Shown here: piece after piece, positions 11,875 to 21,140 of the stretch
Layout of the letters: every line of letters begins with the position of its first letter
Position numbering within the stretch: position 1 is the first letter of the stretch
DNA from: Diplonema japonicum
Taxonomy: Eukaryota > Euglenozoa > Diplonemea > Diplonemida > Diplonemidae
Direction of reading: 5' to 3'
Assembly: GCA_964019335.1 (NCBI GenBank)
Contig: OZ025658.1
Span: forward strand, 62,001-126,000
Length of the DNA: 64,000 bases
The notes under the pieces: generated by a model
Told to the model about the DNA's origin: nothing
Seen by the model: only the letters and a program-made list of their open reading frames with translations
The model's database searches: none
Program-made: the position numbers and the translations under genes

Positions 11875-11880
<6 letters not shown>
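10553..11880. mobile_element. TTAA-flanked inverted-repeat element (piggyBac-like, non-autonomous)
   Basis: CCCATAACACTCC at 10558-10570 is the exact reverse complement of GGAGTGTTATGGG at 11864-11876. TTAA lies outside each end (10553-10556, with one extra A before the repeat, and 11877-11880). TTAA target duplication and ends beginning CCC are hallmarks of piggyBac-superfamily transposons. The 1.3-kb interior has balanced composition but no long ORF resembling a transposase, so it is probably a deletion derivative or MITE. It abuts the T-rich tail of the LINE on its right. The superfamily assignment rests only on target site and termini. Confidence 0.65.
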
Positions 11881-11920
<40 letters not shown>

Positions 11921-11965
11921 TGAGTTAAAGGAAGTCTTTGTGAGACGCCCCCTTGTTCTCATCTT

Positions 11966-14900
11966 CTACCTGCACCTATCCCCTTTCAGCAGCGGGTTCT
12001 CCTCCTTTGGTGGTCTTGCCGGCCTTCTCCCCAGCCTGGCCGCTCTTTCTCTTCGTTCTCTCGCCCATTGTCCTTTCAATGCCTCTAGGTCATGCTTGGT
12101 CTTCGGTGATGCAAATATCGCCCTCCTGTTCCATCCGATCACCGCCTTTGTCCTCCCGATGGATCGTAGTGTGTGCACCCTTGTGCTCGGCTCAGCTGGG
12201 AAGGCCCTCCTTCCTTTCACCTTCTTCAGTACCCTCCCTAGCTCCCATGTGTGCCAGATCTTCTTCATCAGTCCATGCAATCTCCTCGCTTTCTGCTGTA
12301 CTTCTGCGAGATCCCCCAGCTTCCCTCCAAGGGTCTTCCCGGTCACGTTCTCGAAATCCAGTGCCAGCTCCACCGTCGACACTGACGTGTTTCTGCTGCC
12401 TGCATACCAGCGCAGTTGCCGCATCCACCTCAGCACCTCCTTCGTGTACTCCCGTAGGACATCCCCTGCCGGTAGCTTGCCGAAGTCCTTGTCCGACGGT
12501 ACTGGGTGTTCTTGACCTTGTGTGATCTCCAGCCACTGGTGTGTGTGGTACACCTCCTGCCTCTTCGCTTGTAGGGCTGCGTCCCGCTCCCCCACCACCG
12601 CCAGCAGGTACCTCTGCGTTCCTTCGAGCCTTTCCCTGACATCCTTCCCTGCTCCCCTTGGCAGGATGCCATGCAGCTTCGTACACGGTTCCAGCCCCCT
12701 GCGCGTCATGCCTTCGTGTTCTTCCCGCTGTTGCACTTCCTTGGCCTTTTCGCACTCCCACAGTGCGTGCTCCAGCATGTTGGGCAGCTGTTGCTCCTGA
12801 CCGCAGATGTCGCAGTGTGCCGTCGTGGGTTCGGCCTGCTTAGCTTCTTGCTTCCTCGCCTCCGCAATCAGCCACTTTTCGGTGTCCTGTCCTTCCTCTT
12901 CTTCTTCTTCTTGTTCATCTTCAGCCTCGTCTTCATCCTCGTCTTCTTCTCCTTCCGCCATCGGGATGTGCTCCACCGTGTCCGTGCGCCATCCCCGTGG
13001 GTTGATGTAGAACACTGCCCCCGAGATGATCCTTCGCACGTCCCTTGCTGCAATCGGGTCCGTCACCACCAGCTTCCTCCACAGCGCGTTGGTCTCCGCT
13101 GCTGCCGCAGCTTCCATGCCCCCCATGGTGCTCCGTTTGCTCATGATTTCCTGTGCTTCCGCCCGCCTGAGTCGGTCCCTGATGTAGTGCTTGTAGGGCT
13201 CCTTTTCCAGTGCGTGGGTGTCCTTCAGCTGTGCCCAGCTTAACTTGATCTGAGGCAGCCACCTTTCCATCATGATGCCCACCGGTCCCACCGGTATCTT
13301 CTTCCCGCTGTACCGTTTGGCAATGGCGTCGCAGCGTGTCCACAGCTTGTCGTCCTTCTTGCAGGCTCTGTATAGGAGCATAAGTGCTCTGTATGCGGCT
13401 GTCATCTGTGGGTGGCTCGTGTGTCCCGGCAGTGTCACGGATAGTACTGTGCCTGGGTTCCTGGTGCAGTACTTCTGCCCCCAGAGCGCGTACGTGGTCT
13501 CCTTCACCAGCGTGGCCATTTGTCCCGCTTTCGGCGGTGAGAATGGGCAGTCGTAGAGGCAGCTCGGTAGGATCGTGCTGCTGATGATCTTCGCCTTCTG
13601 CTGAAAGGACAACGGCGTTGCTCCCAGCCTGCTCAGCGTCCCGAGTGCCTCCGCCGTCCTGTCGCCGTTGGTTTGCGGCCTGCCGTCTGTCCGCAGCTTG
13701 GCTCCCAGTACTCCTACAGTCCGTGTCGGCTGCAGTTCCTCGCCTTTCACCTTCACCTCCGGTGTCTTCCTGTTCACTGCAAAGGTCTTCGTCTTCCTGG
13801 TGTTGAGCTTCATCCCCACCTGTTTGCAGAAGGCTTCCACTGCGTCTACGCCTTCCTGCAACGCCGCACCGAGCCGTGCCAAGAGATATGCATCGTCCGC
13901 GTAAGACAGCGAGCGGACCCCTGTGTCGTTCTCCACCTGCTTCATTAGTACCGCCAACAGCGCGTTGATGAGTACCACTGAAATCGGGCATCCCTGAAGG
14001 ATTCCATTGGTTGTGTGGAACTCCTCCCCCACGCCTGCTGCGTACCTGAACCGTCTTCGCATGCCTGCGTACATTCCTTTCAGTGCCCTGAGGATGCCTG
14101 TGTCCATGCCCATGTCCTCCACCAGCTCCAGAACCAGCTGTTGCGGTACACTGTCAAAGCATTTCGCAAAGTCGAGTGCCACCCCGACTAGCGGTTTCCC
14201 CTCCAGAATGGATTCTTCGATGTCAAGGGCGAGGTCCAAAAGTGCGTCCTCTGTCCCGAAACCCGTGCGGAATCCGTATTGCTTGTCGTGTATCCATTTC
14301 TCCTGCCAGATGAGGATATCAGACAGTCGCGCGCATGCCCAGAGTCTGTACACCGCAGATGTGACTGTGATAGGCCTGTGCTCCAGTGGTCCCGCATCGT
14401 CGCACTTCGGTACGAGGGTAACCAGTGCCGTTTTCATGGCTTCCGGCCACCTCCCCGTTGCTTCGATCGCATGGAAGAGCATCGCCCAGGCGTCTAGTAC
14501 TGACTCTGGTAGTTTCCGTAGCTCTAGCATCCTCCACCCGTCGATGCCTGCCGCGCTTTTCTTGCTTTTCTTTCTGAGCACTTCCCTCAGCCTTGCTCCC
14601 GTCAGTTGTGTCCTCTCCATCTCATGCCGTTGCACGAACTTGCTGTACTTTGCCTTGAAGGGGGCATAGAGGGGCTCCGGTCGGGACTCGTATTTCGCAA
14701 AGACGGTCTTCCACGCCTTGCGCATGACGCTGTCGATCAGTCCGGGGGACGCAAAGAGCACCATCCCTTCCTTGACCGCCCTGGTTCCGTCGCTTTGACG
14801 TTTGCCTTTCGCGACTTTTACCAGTCTTGTTGTCTCGCGTCCTGCTGCAACCTCGGCCAGGTATTCTCGTCTCCGTGACGTGTTCGCCTCGGTCCTTTTC

Positions 14901-16315
14901 TTCCGTTCCTCAGCTGCAATTGCGTCTTCCATGTTCAGCGCTGCTGCCAGCATGTCCTCTATGAGAACAGCGTCGTGCGGCACCGGTTCAGCTGGTACTG
15001 CCAGAGCCTTTGCTTCCCTGTTCACGTTTCTTATCGTGTTCAGGGTCGGCTTGCTTAGCCCCTTGTCCTCAACTGCTTGCTCGAGCTGTTGTTGCAGTGT
15101 CCGCGTCTTGAGCTTCAGCTTTTCCAGTCGCGCTTGCCATGTTGTAGCTGCACCCACCGTTCCCGTCGTCGTTGGTGCACACACTTCCTTCTCCTTTGTG
15201 CTGGTGTGTTTGCCTCTTCCGACGTACGCTGCCCTCCCCGGCGTCCCCACTGGTTGGTCTATGAGGAGGTCTTCGGTGCACCGGGAGAGGGTCTCGAAGG
15301 CTTTTGTTATATTTCCTTCGTGCAGGTACTGTCGGAATCCGGCTGCTTCCACTGCTTCGGCTCCTTGTTCTTCCGTTGGCTCATCTGCCGTCTCCAGACC
15401 CCTCGGCAGCATGTATCGTTGTACCGTCATCCTGAATCTGTCGAGCTCAAGTGCAACCGTCAGTGTCCGGTGATCCGTCCCCTTGATCGCTTGGTTCACT
15501 TGGCATCCGGTGATGGCCGGTACTGCCTCCGGACTTGCCAGTATCCTGTCGATCCGCGTGGCGCAGTTCTCCCGTACAAACGTTGGATCAGGTTGTTTCC
15601 CTCTCCATTTTGCGCATAGGTCCGCTGTGTCCGCCCATCCTGCCTGCAGTGCCTTCCGCAGTTCCGGGGATCTTGCCTCGTCGGTGTTGAAGTCGCCAAC
15701 GACGAGTATTGGCACATTGCCGAGCTCCTTCGCCTTCTTCCGCAGGATGTAGTGGAGGAGGGTCTCCCTCTTTGCGGTCTCTTCACGTCCTGTTCCTGCC
15801 GGGCAGTATATCGATATGATATGTAGCCATCTGCGTTTGCCATCGATTGCGACCTGAGTGTGCAGCCACCTCCTGCGTTGTTCTTCAGATTGGTCGTTGG
15901 TGTCCAGAGAACCTGGCAATGCTGTCCTGGGTTCTCGGATTAGGGTTGCCAGTCCTCCCCTCTGAGCTACCCAGTTCGAAGCGATTCCCTCCACCTTCCT
16001 TCCCGGCTGCGGCGGTCCCCACATCGGCTTCCACTTCTTCTTCGTCTTCTTCCCGAGCTCCCGCTCCATCTCCTGCTGCCCAGCTAAGGTCAGCGCCGTC
16101 TCCTGCGTGCAGATCACGTCGACGTCCAGCTTCGTCGTAACCTCCTCTATTTGGTTGCGTAGGGAGGCCACGTTCACTGTCGACACGTACATGTTGGGCC
16201 CAGGGTTCGGATGTATCCCCTGCGCCGTGAGCCTCGCGAAGTCCTCTTCCTCCTCTGACCCCGGTTTCCGCCTCCCCGTTTTCAGTTGGGGAGGTTTCCA
16301 ATGCAGCTCACGCAT
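11966..16315 (-). CDS. LINE ORF2: AP endonuclease and reverse transcriptase
   Basis: About 1449 aa from the ATG at 16315, which overlaps the end of ORF1 by 34 nt. The frame is open further upstream across ORF1, but that part looks non-coding in this frame. Near the N-terminus, residues 33-40 read GIHPNPGP. The exonuclease-endonuclease-phosphatase domain follows directly, with the Asn (STVNVASL), Glu (CTQET), Tyr (SIYCPAG), GDFN, RIDRI and GTDHR motifs all present. The RT domain has RPITVTSAVYRLWA, DFAKCFDSVP, GILQGCPISVV and the catalytic SYADDAYLL box. A C-terminal C-x2-C...H-x4-C zinc knuckle is at CDICGQEQQ...EHALWEC. Function: target-primed reverse transcription of its own RNA. Confidence 0.92.
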   Translation of the reverse strand: MRELHWKPPQLKTGRRKPGSEEEEDFARLTAQGIHPNPGPNMYVSTVNVASLRNQIEEVTTKLDVDVICTQETALTLAGQQEMERELGKKTKKKWKPMWGPPQPGRKVEGIASNWVAQRGGLATLIREPRTALPGSLDTNDQSEEQRRRWLHTQVAIDGKRRWLHIISIYCPAGTGREETAKRETLLHYILRKKAKELGNVPILVVGDFNTDEARSPELRKALQAGWADTADLCAKWRGKQPDPTFVRENCATRIDRILASPEAVPAITGCQVNQAIKGTDHRTLTVALELDRFRMTVQRYMLPRGLETADEPTEEQGAEAVEAAGFRQYLHEGNITKAFETLSRCTEDLLIDQPVGTPGRAAYVGRGKHTSTKEKEVCAPTTTGTVGAATTWQARLEKLKLKTRTLQQQLEQAVEDKGLSKPTLNTIRNVNREAKALAVPAEPVPHDAVLIEDMLAAALNMEDAIAAEERKKRTEANTSRRREYLAEVAAGRETTRLVKVAKGKRQSDGTRAVKEGMVLFASPGLIDSVMRKAWKTVFAKYESRPEPLYAPFKAKYSKFVQRHEMERTQLTGARLREVLRKKSKKSAAGIDGWRMLELRKLPESVLDAWAMLFHAIEATGRWPEAMKTALVTLVPKCDDAGPLEHRPITVTSAVYRLWACARLSDILIWQEKWIHDKQYGFRTGFGTEDALLDLALDIEESILEGKPLVGVALDFAKCFDSVPQQLVLELVEDMGMDTGILRALKGMYAGMRRRFRYAAGVGEEFHTTNGILQGCPISVVLINALLAVLMKQVENDTGVRSLSYADDAYLLARLGAALQEGVDAVEAFCKQVGMKLNTRKTKTFAVNRKTPEVKVKGEELQPTRTVGVLGAKLRTDGRPQTNGDRTAEALGTLSRLGATPLSFQQKAKIISSTILPSCLYDCPFSPPKAGQMATLVKETTYALWGQKYCTRNPGTVLSVTLPGHTSHPQMTAAYRALMLLYRACKKDDKLWTRCDAIAKRYSGKKIPVGPVGIMMERWLPQIKLSWAQLKDTHALEKEPYKHYIRDRLRRAEAQEIMSKRSTMGGMEAAAAAETNALWRKLVVTDPIAARDVRRIISGAVFYINPRGWRTDTVEHIPMAEGEEDEDEDEAEDEQEEEEEEGQDTEKWLIAEARKQEAKQAEPTTAHCDICGQEQQLPNMLEHALWECEKAKEVQQREEHEGMTRRGLEPCTKLHGILPRGAGKDVRERLEGTQRYLLAVVGERDAALQAKRQEVYHTHQWLEITQGQEHPVPSDKDFGKLPAGDVLREYTKEVLRWMRQLRWYAGSRNTSVSTVELALDFENVTGKTLGGKLGDLAEVQQKARRLHGLMKKIWHTWELGRVLKKVKGRRAFPAEPSTRVHTLRSIGRTKAVIGWNRRAIFASPKTKHDLEALKGQWARERRERAARLGRRPARPPKEENPLLKGDRCR

Positions 16316-18039
16316 TGTTCCCGCCTGCAGTTCTCCATGGCGCACACCCTCGCCCTCCTGCCTTTCAGCTGGCCATGACATGACCCGCATTGACCCTGTG
16401 AGGCTTGGTAGGTCGCAGACCAAGCATGGACATGCACCTTCTGCTTCTTCTTCTCCTTGCCTTGCAGCTTCCCTTCCGACGAGGTTGTTGGCTTCCTGTG
16501 GCCGGGGCTGCTGGGGTCGGGCTTCTTCGGCGACGGGGAGGGTGAGGGAGTCTGGCTCCTCTGTCGCTTCGGTGACGCTGCCTTGTTCGTGTTCGTGTTC
16601 GTGCTTGTCTTTTTCGGGGACACTGCACCTGCCGCCGCCGCCGTCGCAGGCTTCTTCTTCGCCGTCGGCGTCTCCGTGTTCTGTTCCGGAGTGCCGCTCC
16701 TCTGCCGCTTCGGGGATGCAGCGCTTGTCGTGGCTGCTGGGGTCGTCGCGGCCCTGTTCTCCATCGCCCTGCGTGCCACCTTCCTTAGCGCATCTTTGAG
16801 GCGGTCGACTTCGCTCTGCAACTTCGTGACGAGCATTTTGTATTGCTCTAGCTCTGTTGCGTTGATCGTGGTGTCCTTCTGTTGCTGTTGTTGTTGTTGT
16901 TGTTGTTCTTGCTTCTGCGGCTTCTTTGTCTTCTTCTTCTTCTGTTCTGTGGTCGTGTCCGCGGTCGCGTCCTTCTGCTCCCGTTCCTGCAGCTTCTCGG
17001 GGTCGGCGGCCGCCCAGTACTCCTCGCCCTTGTTCTTGCCGTAAAAACAGAGGAACTCGGGCTTGGAGTATCGTGTGTCGCAGTTTTCGTTGGGGTCCTT
17101 CCTCGTTTCCCCTTTCGCCACCACCATTTGCAGTGGTTGCTGCTTCCACGCCGCCGTCAGCGCCATCCGGTGCTCCCCCACCTGCACCTCGCCGAACGGG
17201 GGCTGCCCTGCCGACTGGACCACCGCCAGTTGCCGCCCCTTCTTCGGGATGACGCGAATGACCGTCGCGTCCTTCCACCCGTTGTTCCGTAGCAAGCCCT
17301 GCACCTGCTCGCCCGTGATCCCGCGTGGCACACTGTGGAGGTCGAACTTTCGTCCGGCCCCTGTTCCCACCAGCAAGCCGGCCTCCTGTGCTTTGTGTCT
17401 GGCGTCGTCGCTGTCCAGGTTCCCGTCTTGCACCAAACCGAGACCCCTCCCGTTGCTTGTGAGGGTGGCCGTAGGTCCTCCGATCCCCCGCGCCGCCGCC
17501 ACGTCCCACGTCCTCAGCCATAGTGGTGGCTGCTTCTCTCGCTTCCTCCTGCGGTCCTCTACGAACAAGCCCCCCGCACCAGCCTGCTTCGCCTTCCCTT
17601 CTTCGTTGGCCGCCACGTAGACCAGGAGGTCCAGCTTGGTCAGCTGTCCCTTCCAGGCCTCGCCTCTTGGCTCTGAGATCCCCCGCAGGGTGACTCCCAG
17701 CGCCTTGAGTGCCTTCACCGTCTCGTTCTTGGCGTCCGCTTGCACCTTCGCCCACCCGTCCTCCCCGGATGCGGCTCTCCACCAGATGGCTCGCAGTACG
17801 ATCGTGCTGCTGCTGCTGCTGTCGTTGTCGTCGTCCTCGTCCATCCACTTCTCCTGCACCTCCTGCACCTGACGAGAAGGCCATTCCTTCGCCGTCACCT
17901 TCTGCGCTTGCACCGGCTTCACTGACCTCGCCATTCGCGCCACCTGCACCCATGTTGATGATGCTGCCTCCTTCTGGGGAGTTTGCTCCCCCCCCTTGGG
18001 AGGGGACCCAGGGCCACCACGTGGAGGTTCCCCAGCCAT
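16282..18039 (-). CDS. LINE ORF1: nucleic-acid-binding Gag-like protein
   Basis: A 585-aa protein. The N-terminal third is globular and not recognised. A run of nine Gln follows a Lys-rich stretch in the middle, then a short coiled coil (LVTKLQSEVDRLKDALRKV), then a low-complexity basic Ser/Pro region with repeated SPKRQRS motifs. The C-terminus carries a Cys/His cluster (CGSCHGQL..., C-x4-C-x4-C-x2-C) that looks like a zinc-binding fold. This layout (coiled coil, basic region, zinc motif) is typical of LINE ORF1 proteins that coat the RNA. It ends 34 nt inside the start of ORF2, so coupled or reinitiated translation is plausible. Confidence 0.8.
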   Translation of the reverse strand: MAGEPPRGGPGSPPKGGEQTPQKEAASSTWVQVARMARSVKPVQAQKVTAKEWPSRQVQEVQEKWMDEDDDNDSSSSSTIVLRAIWWRAASGEDGWAKVQADAKNETVKALKALGVTLRGISEPRGEAWKGQLTKLDLLVYVAANEEGKAKQAGAGGLFVEDRRRKREKQPPLWLRTWDVAAARGIGGPTATLTSNGRGLGLVQDGNLDSDDARHKAQEAGLLVGTGAGRKFDLHSVPRGITGEQVQGLLRNNGWKDATVIRVIPKKGRQLAVVQSAGQPPFGEVQVGEHRMALTAAWKQQPLQMVVAKGETRKDPNENCDTRYSKPEFLCFYGKNKGEEYWAAADPEKLQEREQKDATADTTTEQKKKKTKKPQKQEQQQQQQQQQKDTTINATELEQYKMLVTKLQSEVDRLKDALRKVARRAMENRAATTPAATTSAASPKRQRSGTPEQNTETPTAKKKPATAAAAGAVSPKKTSTNTNTNKAASPKRQRSQTPSPSPSPKKPDPSSPGHRKPTTSSEGKLQGKEKKKQKVHVHAWSATYQASQGQCGSCHGQLKGRRARVCAMENCRREQCVSCIGNLPN

Positions 18040-18108
18040 CTTTGATTGCGATTATTTTGATTAATTCCAACCCAAATTACCAGCCCCTTTTTAAAAAAAA
18101 AAGAGGGC

Positions 18109-18897
18109 TCAACTCTCGTTAGATTTTTTCAGCGCACGGTTCTCTCTCTTCAAAGCGATTATCTGTAGCTTCATCTTCTCCAGCTCGTCGTCGTCTGCAG
18201 CAGGCTTCTTGTCCTCGGAGGGTTCCTTGTCGGGGGCTCGCTGCGGGATGGGGGCAGCACGTCCGAACTTCCCCCCTCCAAAGAACGTGAGATAAGACGG
18301 AAGGGACGCGTCGACGGGCTGGAAGGTATCGCCCGCCCAGTAACGAGACCGAACAAAGGCTTGTTTGATGGTGGCAAAGAACACATGGTGGTTGTATTTA
18401 TGCGCGCCCTCGAGGATTTCACAGTCAAGATGGGCTACAATATACGGGTGGTCAACGGCTGCAGGAGCGGAAAGGGAAGCAAGCGGTGTGTCCGTGGTAC
18501 CCACTGGGCACAGGGTTAGGTTGAGGGACGTGAACTTGTCAACAGTGCTACCAGACTCTCCACCTATTCTGCGGAGGAGCATTTCGCTGCCCTCCACCGG
18601 TACACATAGTGTAAACCGCCCCTTGTACCCGTCCTCAAAAAGCATTTCAGCCGACCTCCTCCCTTCGTTCATGGAAAGCATCACGACCCCGTTGTTGTTC
18701 ACGCAGCTCAGCCAGCTGATCGTCATTACGTTGAACGACTTCTCCTTCCTGCTCACCAGCATGCACACGGGGTTGGCGTACAGCACCCTGCTGAAGAACC
18801 TCTCAGGAACGGCGACAAACTTCCCATATAAATCGCCCCCCACCCCGGGAGGCACAGGGGGTACCTCAACCACCTTCCGCTTTTTACGGCTCTGCAT
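18109..18897 (-). CDS. Flavin-reductase-like FMN-binding split-barrel protein
   Basis: A 262-aa protein. Residues about 30-200 match the flavin reductase-like (split beta-barrel) fold: NPVCMLVSRKE, FNVMTISWLSCVNNNG, VMLSMNEGRRSAEML, a FTLCVPVEG segment, and a C-terminal HLDCEILEG strand. Bacterial and archaeal relatives use NAD(P)H to reduce flavin, or bind FMN. The C-terminal 60 residues add an acidic linker and a short coiled coil (DELEKMKLQIIALKREN), which simple flavin reductases lack. The gene starts 95 bp after the end of the Asteroid-like gene. The leader has a pyrimidine tract followed by ACACAG seven bases before the ATG, like a splice acceptor. Confidence 0.75.
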   Translation of the reverse strand: MQSRKKRKVVEVPPVPPGVGGDLYGKFVAVPERFFSRVLYANPVCMLVSRKEKSFNVMTISWLSCVNNNGVVMLSMNEGRRSAEMLFEDGYKGRFTLCVPVEGSEMLLRRIGGESGSTVDKFTSLNLTLCPVGTTDTPLASLSAPAAVDHPYIVAHLDCEILEGAHKYNHHVFFATIKQAFVRSRYWAGDTFQPVDASLPSYLTFFGGGKFGRAAPIPQRAPDKEPSEDKKPAADDDELEKMKLQIIALKRENRALKKSNES

Positions 18898-18992
18898 GCT
18901 TCACCTGTGTACCCATGACAAGATCGCGGGAAGGGGGGAAAAAAAAACAGAAGATATAAGAGCCATCAGCATATAACTCTTAGAGAAAAACT

Positions 18993-21140
18993 TTATTCGA
19001 TGGTAACGACGAGAGAGTAGTGGGTAGCGGGGGTGGTTTTGAAAATACGCAAAGGTACTGCCGAGGAATAGAGCAGCTCGGGACTCGGATGGAAATCGAA
19101 AAGAACAACGTGAGTGTGCTGCGCTGTGTACGCCTCGACCTCATGTGCAGCACTGCGGAGCCACGCCGCTTTAAGGATCAAGATGGGCGTTCTTCCTATG
19201 TGCTCTCGAAGATGCGTTGGGAAGTGGTATTTGCTCGGAAGGTCCGCCAGACACAGAGCATCCCTCTCGAACCGCCCGAACCACTCCAACAGCATACCAG
19301 CAACCGTCGCGTCCTTCACAAGCACGATGCTCCCTGCAATCGTGTGCTCAGCACACCCACGGAGCATCGCTTCGTATGTGTTCGCCTTGTAACACACGGT
19401 TCCTCTGAATGTCGCATCGTTGTGAGATAAACCGTATTGTGCAAGGGTAATGGGGTCGGGCCTTCTTGGGAGGCGGGAGGGCACCCTGTGCTTGGGGTAG
19501 TGTGCTTGGAGTAGTTCGAACCCTTCTTGACATTTCAGATAAGTCTGTCCGAACACCAGGAAATCCCCGATCTGCGACCCTTTCCGGGTCATCTGCCAGT
19601 GAACGAAGTTCACCATGTTGAAGCTGACCCACGTGATGTCCGTTGGGATCGGGACGAAGGCCCCGTTGAGGATGTCGTTGGCGAACAGTATTGTGTGCAA
19701 AGTCGCACGGGCAAGGGAGCAGAGATGCCGGCTTCGGGGGTTCACGTCGAAATGCGTACGGAGCGGCACATGTGCGCTGCATGCTGCAAGGCCGCAGAAC
19801 ACCGCCTGGTAGTCCCCCACATCGAAGACTCCGTACTGCATCATGGTCACGACGACAAGGTACGCCAGCCGCAACGGCGGGCTGGACTCTTGCAGCACCT
19901 TGTAAAGGCGGTCGTCGACGAACGGGAAGAAATGCATGTACAGCTCCTTCACATCGTCCCCGCTCACCCCATTGCCCCACACCTTGTTGAGGTCCCATCT
20001 CAGAGATGGTTCCACAACGGAGTCCTCGTGCATGAGGCCATTGCAGTCGGAACGGTATTCCCGTATTAATTGTGTAGTGCGAACAGCTACGGAACATGCT
20101 TTCCAACGAATTTGTCTCGTGTGCGTGTAGATGGAGGGAAGTGAGGAGCTTTCGTACAGAACGGGGAGCCACAGCGTGGGCCGCTCGCTTGGGACGAACA
20201 GACACGCGATTTCAGAGCCGATGTCGCCCCGTTCGTACGCGGCGATGAGGTTTAACGGGGTCGTGTCAAGCGGTCTCACAGGCGTGAAGCCTTCCAACGT
20301 GAAGCACTTCAAACAATTCTCAAGATCCCTGCGGAACAATGCCGCAAGCGAGCGCACGGCCCCCGCGCCGTTCAAGGCCGACCGCAACACGTACTCCGCA
20401 GCACACCCCGACAGCTTGTCGAACATATCACCGACAGAACGTGACTGCACCCCCACCTCCTGTAGAAACACTGCCAAGCTGTTAAAGTTTGCCTTCTGCA
20501 GATCCGGGCATGATTTTCGAATCGCTTTTAAAGTACGGTGTGGGAGGAAGTCGTTCCCTGCAAGCACCGCGAACACATCCAACGACTCCACGGAAGGCAG
20601 GTTCAACTCCTTCCAGATATGTCTTCTTGACGAGATCTTGTGTCCTTGGTACGAGAGGTCGTTCAGCTTGATGTACTGATGCGCCATGATGACGAAGTCG
20701 GAATCATCACTGATGACCGTGGAGGAGGTGTCCCAGGATAGTTTTGCGATTTCTTGGTCGGCCTCTCCCCATGATTGTTTGATGGGTATTCCGGAGTCTC
20801 TTAAGAAGGATTTTGTAGCACGCTTGACAAGGGACATTGAGGGGAGCTTGTGGTGGGTGATGTCGTCTGCACTGCGAGATCTGTGGAGGTGCCGTTTCCT
20901 GCTTGTCGGTTCTTTCTTCTTGCCGCTGAAACCATCGAAGTAAACGGTTGTCCTGCCCCTCCATCTCCACAAGAATTTTTTTACTTTTGCGGTGACGTCG
21001 GAAAATTCGTGATGTTCCTCTGAACCCTTTGAGTACACCAGACAGTCACCATCTACTACCACGTGTCCGACCACGTCGCCGCGTTCTGTCGTCAGGTGAC
21101 AGTTCTTTTGTATGTGTGTTGCTAGCTTCGGTATTCCCAT
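18993..21140 (-). CDS. Asteroid-type XPG-domain nuclease (ASTE1-like)
   Basis: 715 aa, starting at the methionine of MGIPKLATHI, the usual XPG/FEN N-terminal start; the longer frame upstream reads through a G-run leader. The N domain has VVVDGDCLVYS and TVYFDGFSG. The I domain has the acidic cluster WGEADQEIAKL, VISDDSDFVI and DVFAVLAGNDFLP. Together these give the metal-binding acidic residues of FEN1/XPG nucleases. The order and the long alpha-helical C-terminal region match the Asteroid family, whose human member ASTE1 is a structure-specific DNA endonuclease in double-strand-break repair. A likely nuclear enzyme. The poly-C tract on the sense strand just upstream (21184-21201) may be a processing signal. 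Confidence 0.82.
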   Translation of the reverse strand: MGIPKLATHIQKNCHLTTERGDVVGHVVVDGDCLVYSKGSEEHHEFSDVTAKVKKFLWRWRGRTTVYFDGFSGKKKEPTSRKRHLHRSRSADDITHHKLPSMSLVKRATKSFLRDSGIPIKQSWGEADQEIAKLSWDTSSTVISDDSDFVIMAHQYIKLNDLSYQGHKISSRRHIWKELNLPSVESLDVFAVLAGNDFLPHRTLKAIRKSCPDLQKANFNSLAVFLQEVGVQSRSVGDMFDKLSGCAAEYVLRSALNGAGAVRSLAALFRRDLENCLKCFTLEGFTPVRPLDTTPLNLIAAYERGDIGSEIACLFVPSERPTLWLPVLYESSSLPSIYTHTRQIRWKACSVAVRTTQLIREYRSDCNGLMHEDSVVEPSLRWDLNKVWGNGVSGDDVKELYMHFFPFVDDRLYKVLQESSPPLRLAYLVVVTMMQYGVFDVGDYQAVFCGLAACSAHVPLRTHFDVNPRSRHLCSLARATLHTILFANDILNGAFVPIPTDITWVSFNMVNFVHWQMTRKGSQIGDFLVFGQTYLKCQEGFELLQAHYPKHRVPSRLPRRPDPITLAQYGLSHNDATFRGTVCYKANTYEAMLRGCAEHTIAGSIVLVKDATVAGMLLEWFGRFERDALCLADLPSKYHFPTHLREHIGRTPILILKAAWLRSAAHEVEAYTAQHTHVVLFDFHPSPELLYSSAVPLRIFKTTPATHYSLVVTIE

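Larger units (their letters stand above)
11916..18095 (-). mobile_element. Two-ORF non-LTR retrotransposon (APE-type LINE)
   Basis: The element holds ORF1 (18039-16282) and ORF2 (16315-11966). It ends on its sense strand in a short 3' segment followed by a run of about 36 T (11881-11916 as A on the plus strand). Both ORFs are uninterrupted, and the endonuclease and reverse transcriptase motifs are intact, so this copy may be young or active. A related 3' tail occurs alone at 60382-60462. The 5' boundary is placed just after the flavin-reductase stop and is approximate. I could not identify a target-site duplication. A tail of T rather than A on the sense strand is unusual for LINEs. Confidence 0.85.

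Noticed and set aside
12671-17925. Several plus-strand ORFs of 130-240 codons across the LINE
   Set aside because: They are Ser/Pro/Leu-rich shadows of GC-rich minus-strand codons, with no motifs.
11966-18070. A single 2034-aa LINE protein starting at 18070
   Set aside because: The first 585 residues in this frame are unstructured Arg/Gly-rich sequence overlapping a better ORF1 in another frame. The conserved part begins near 16315.
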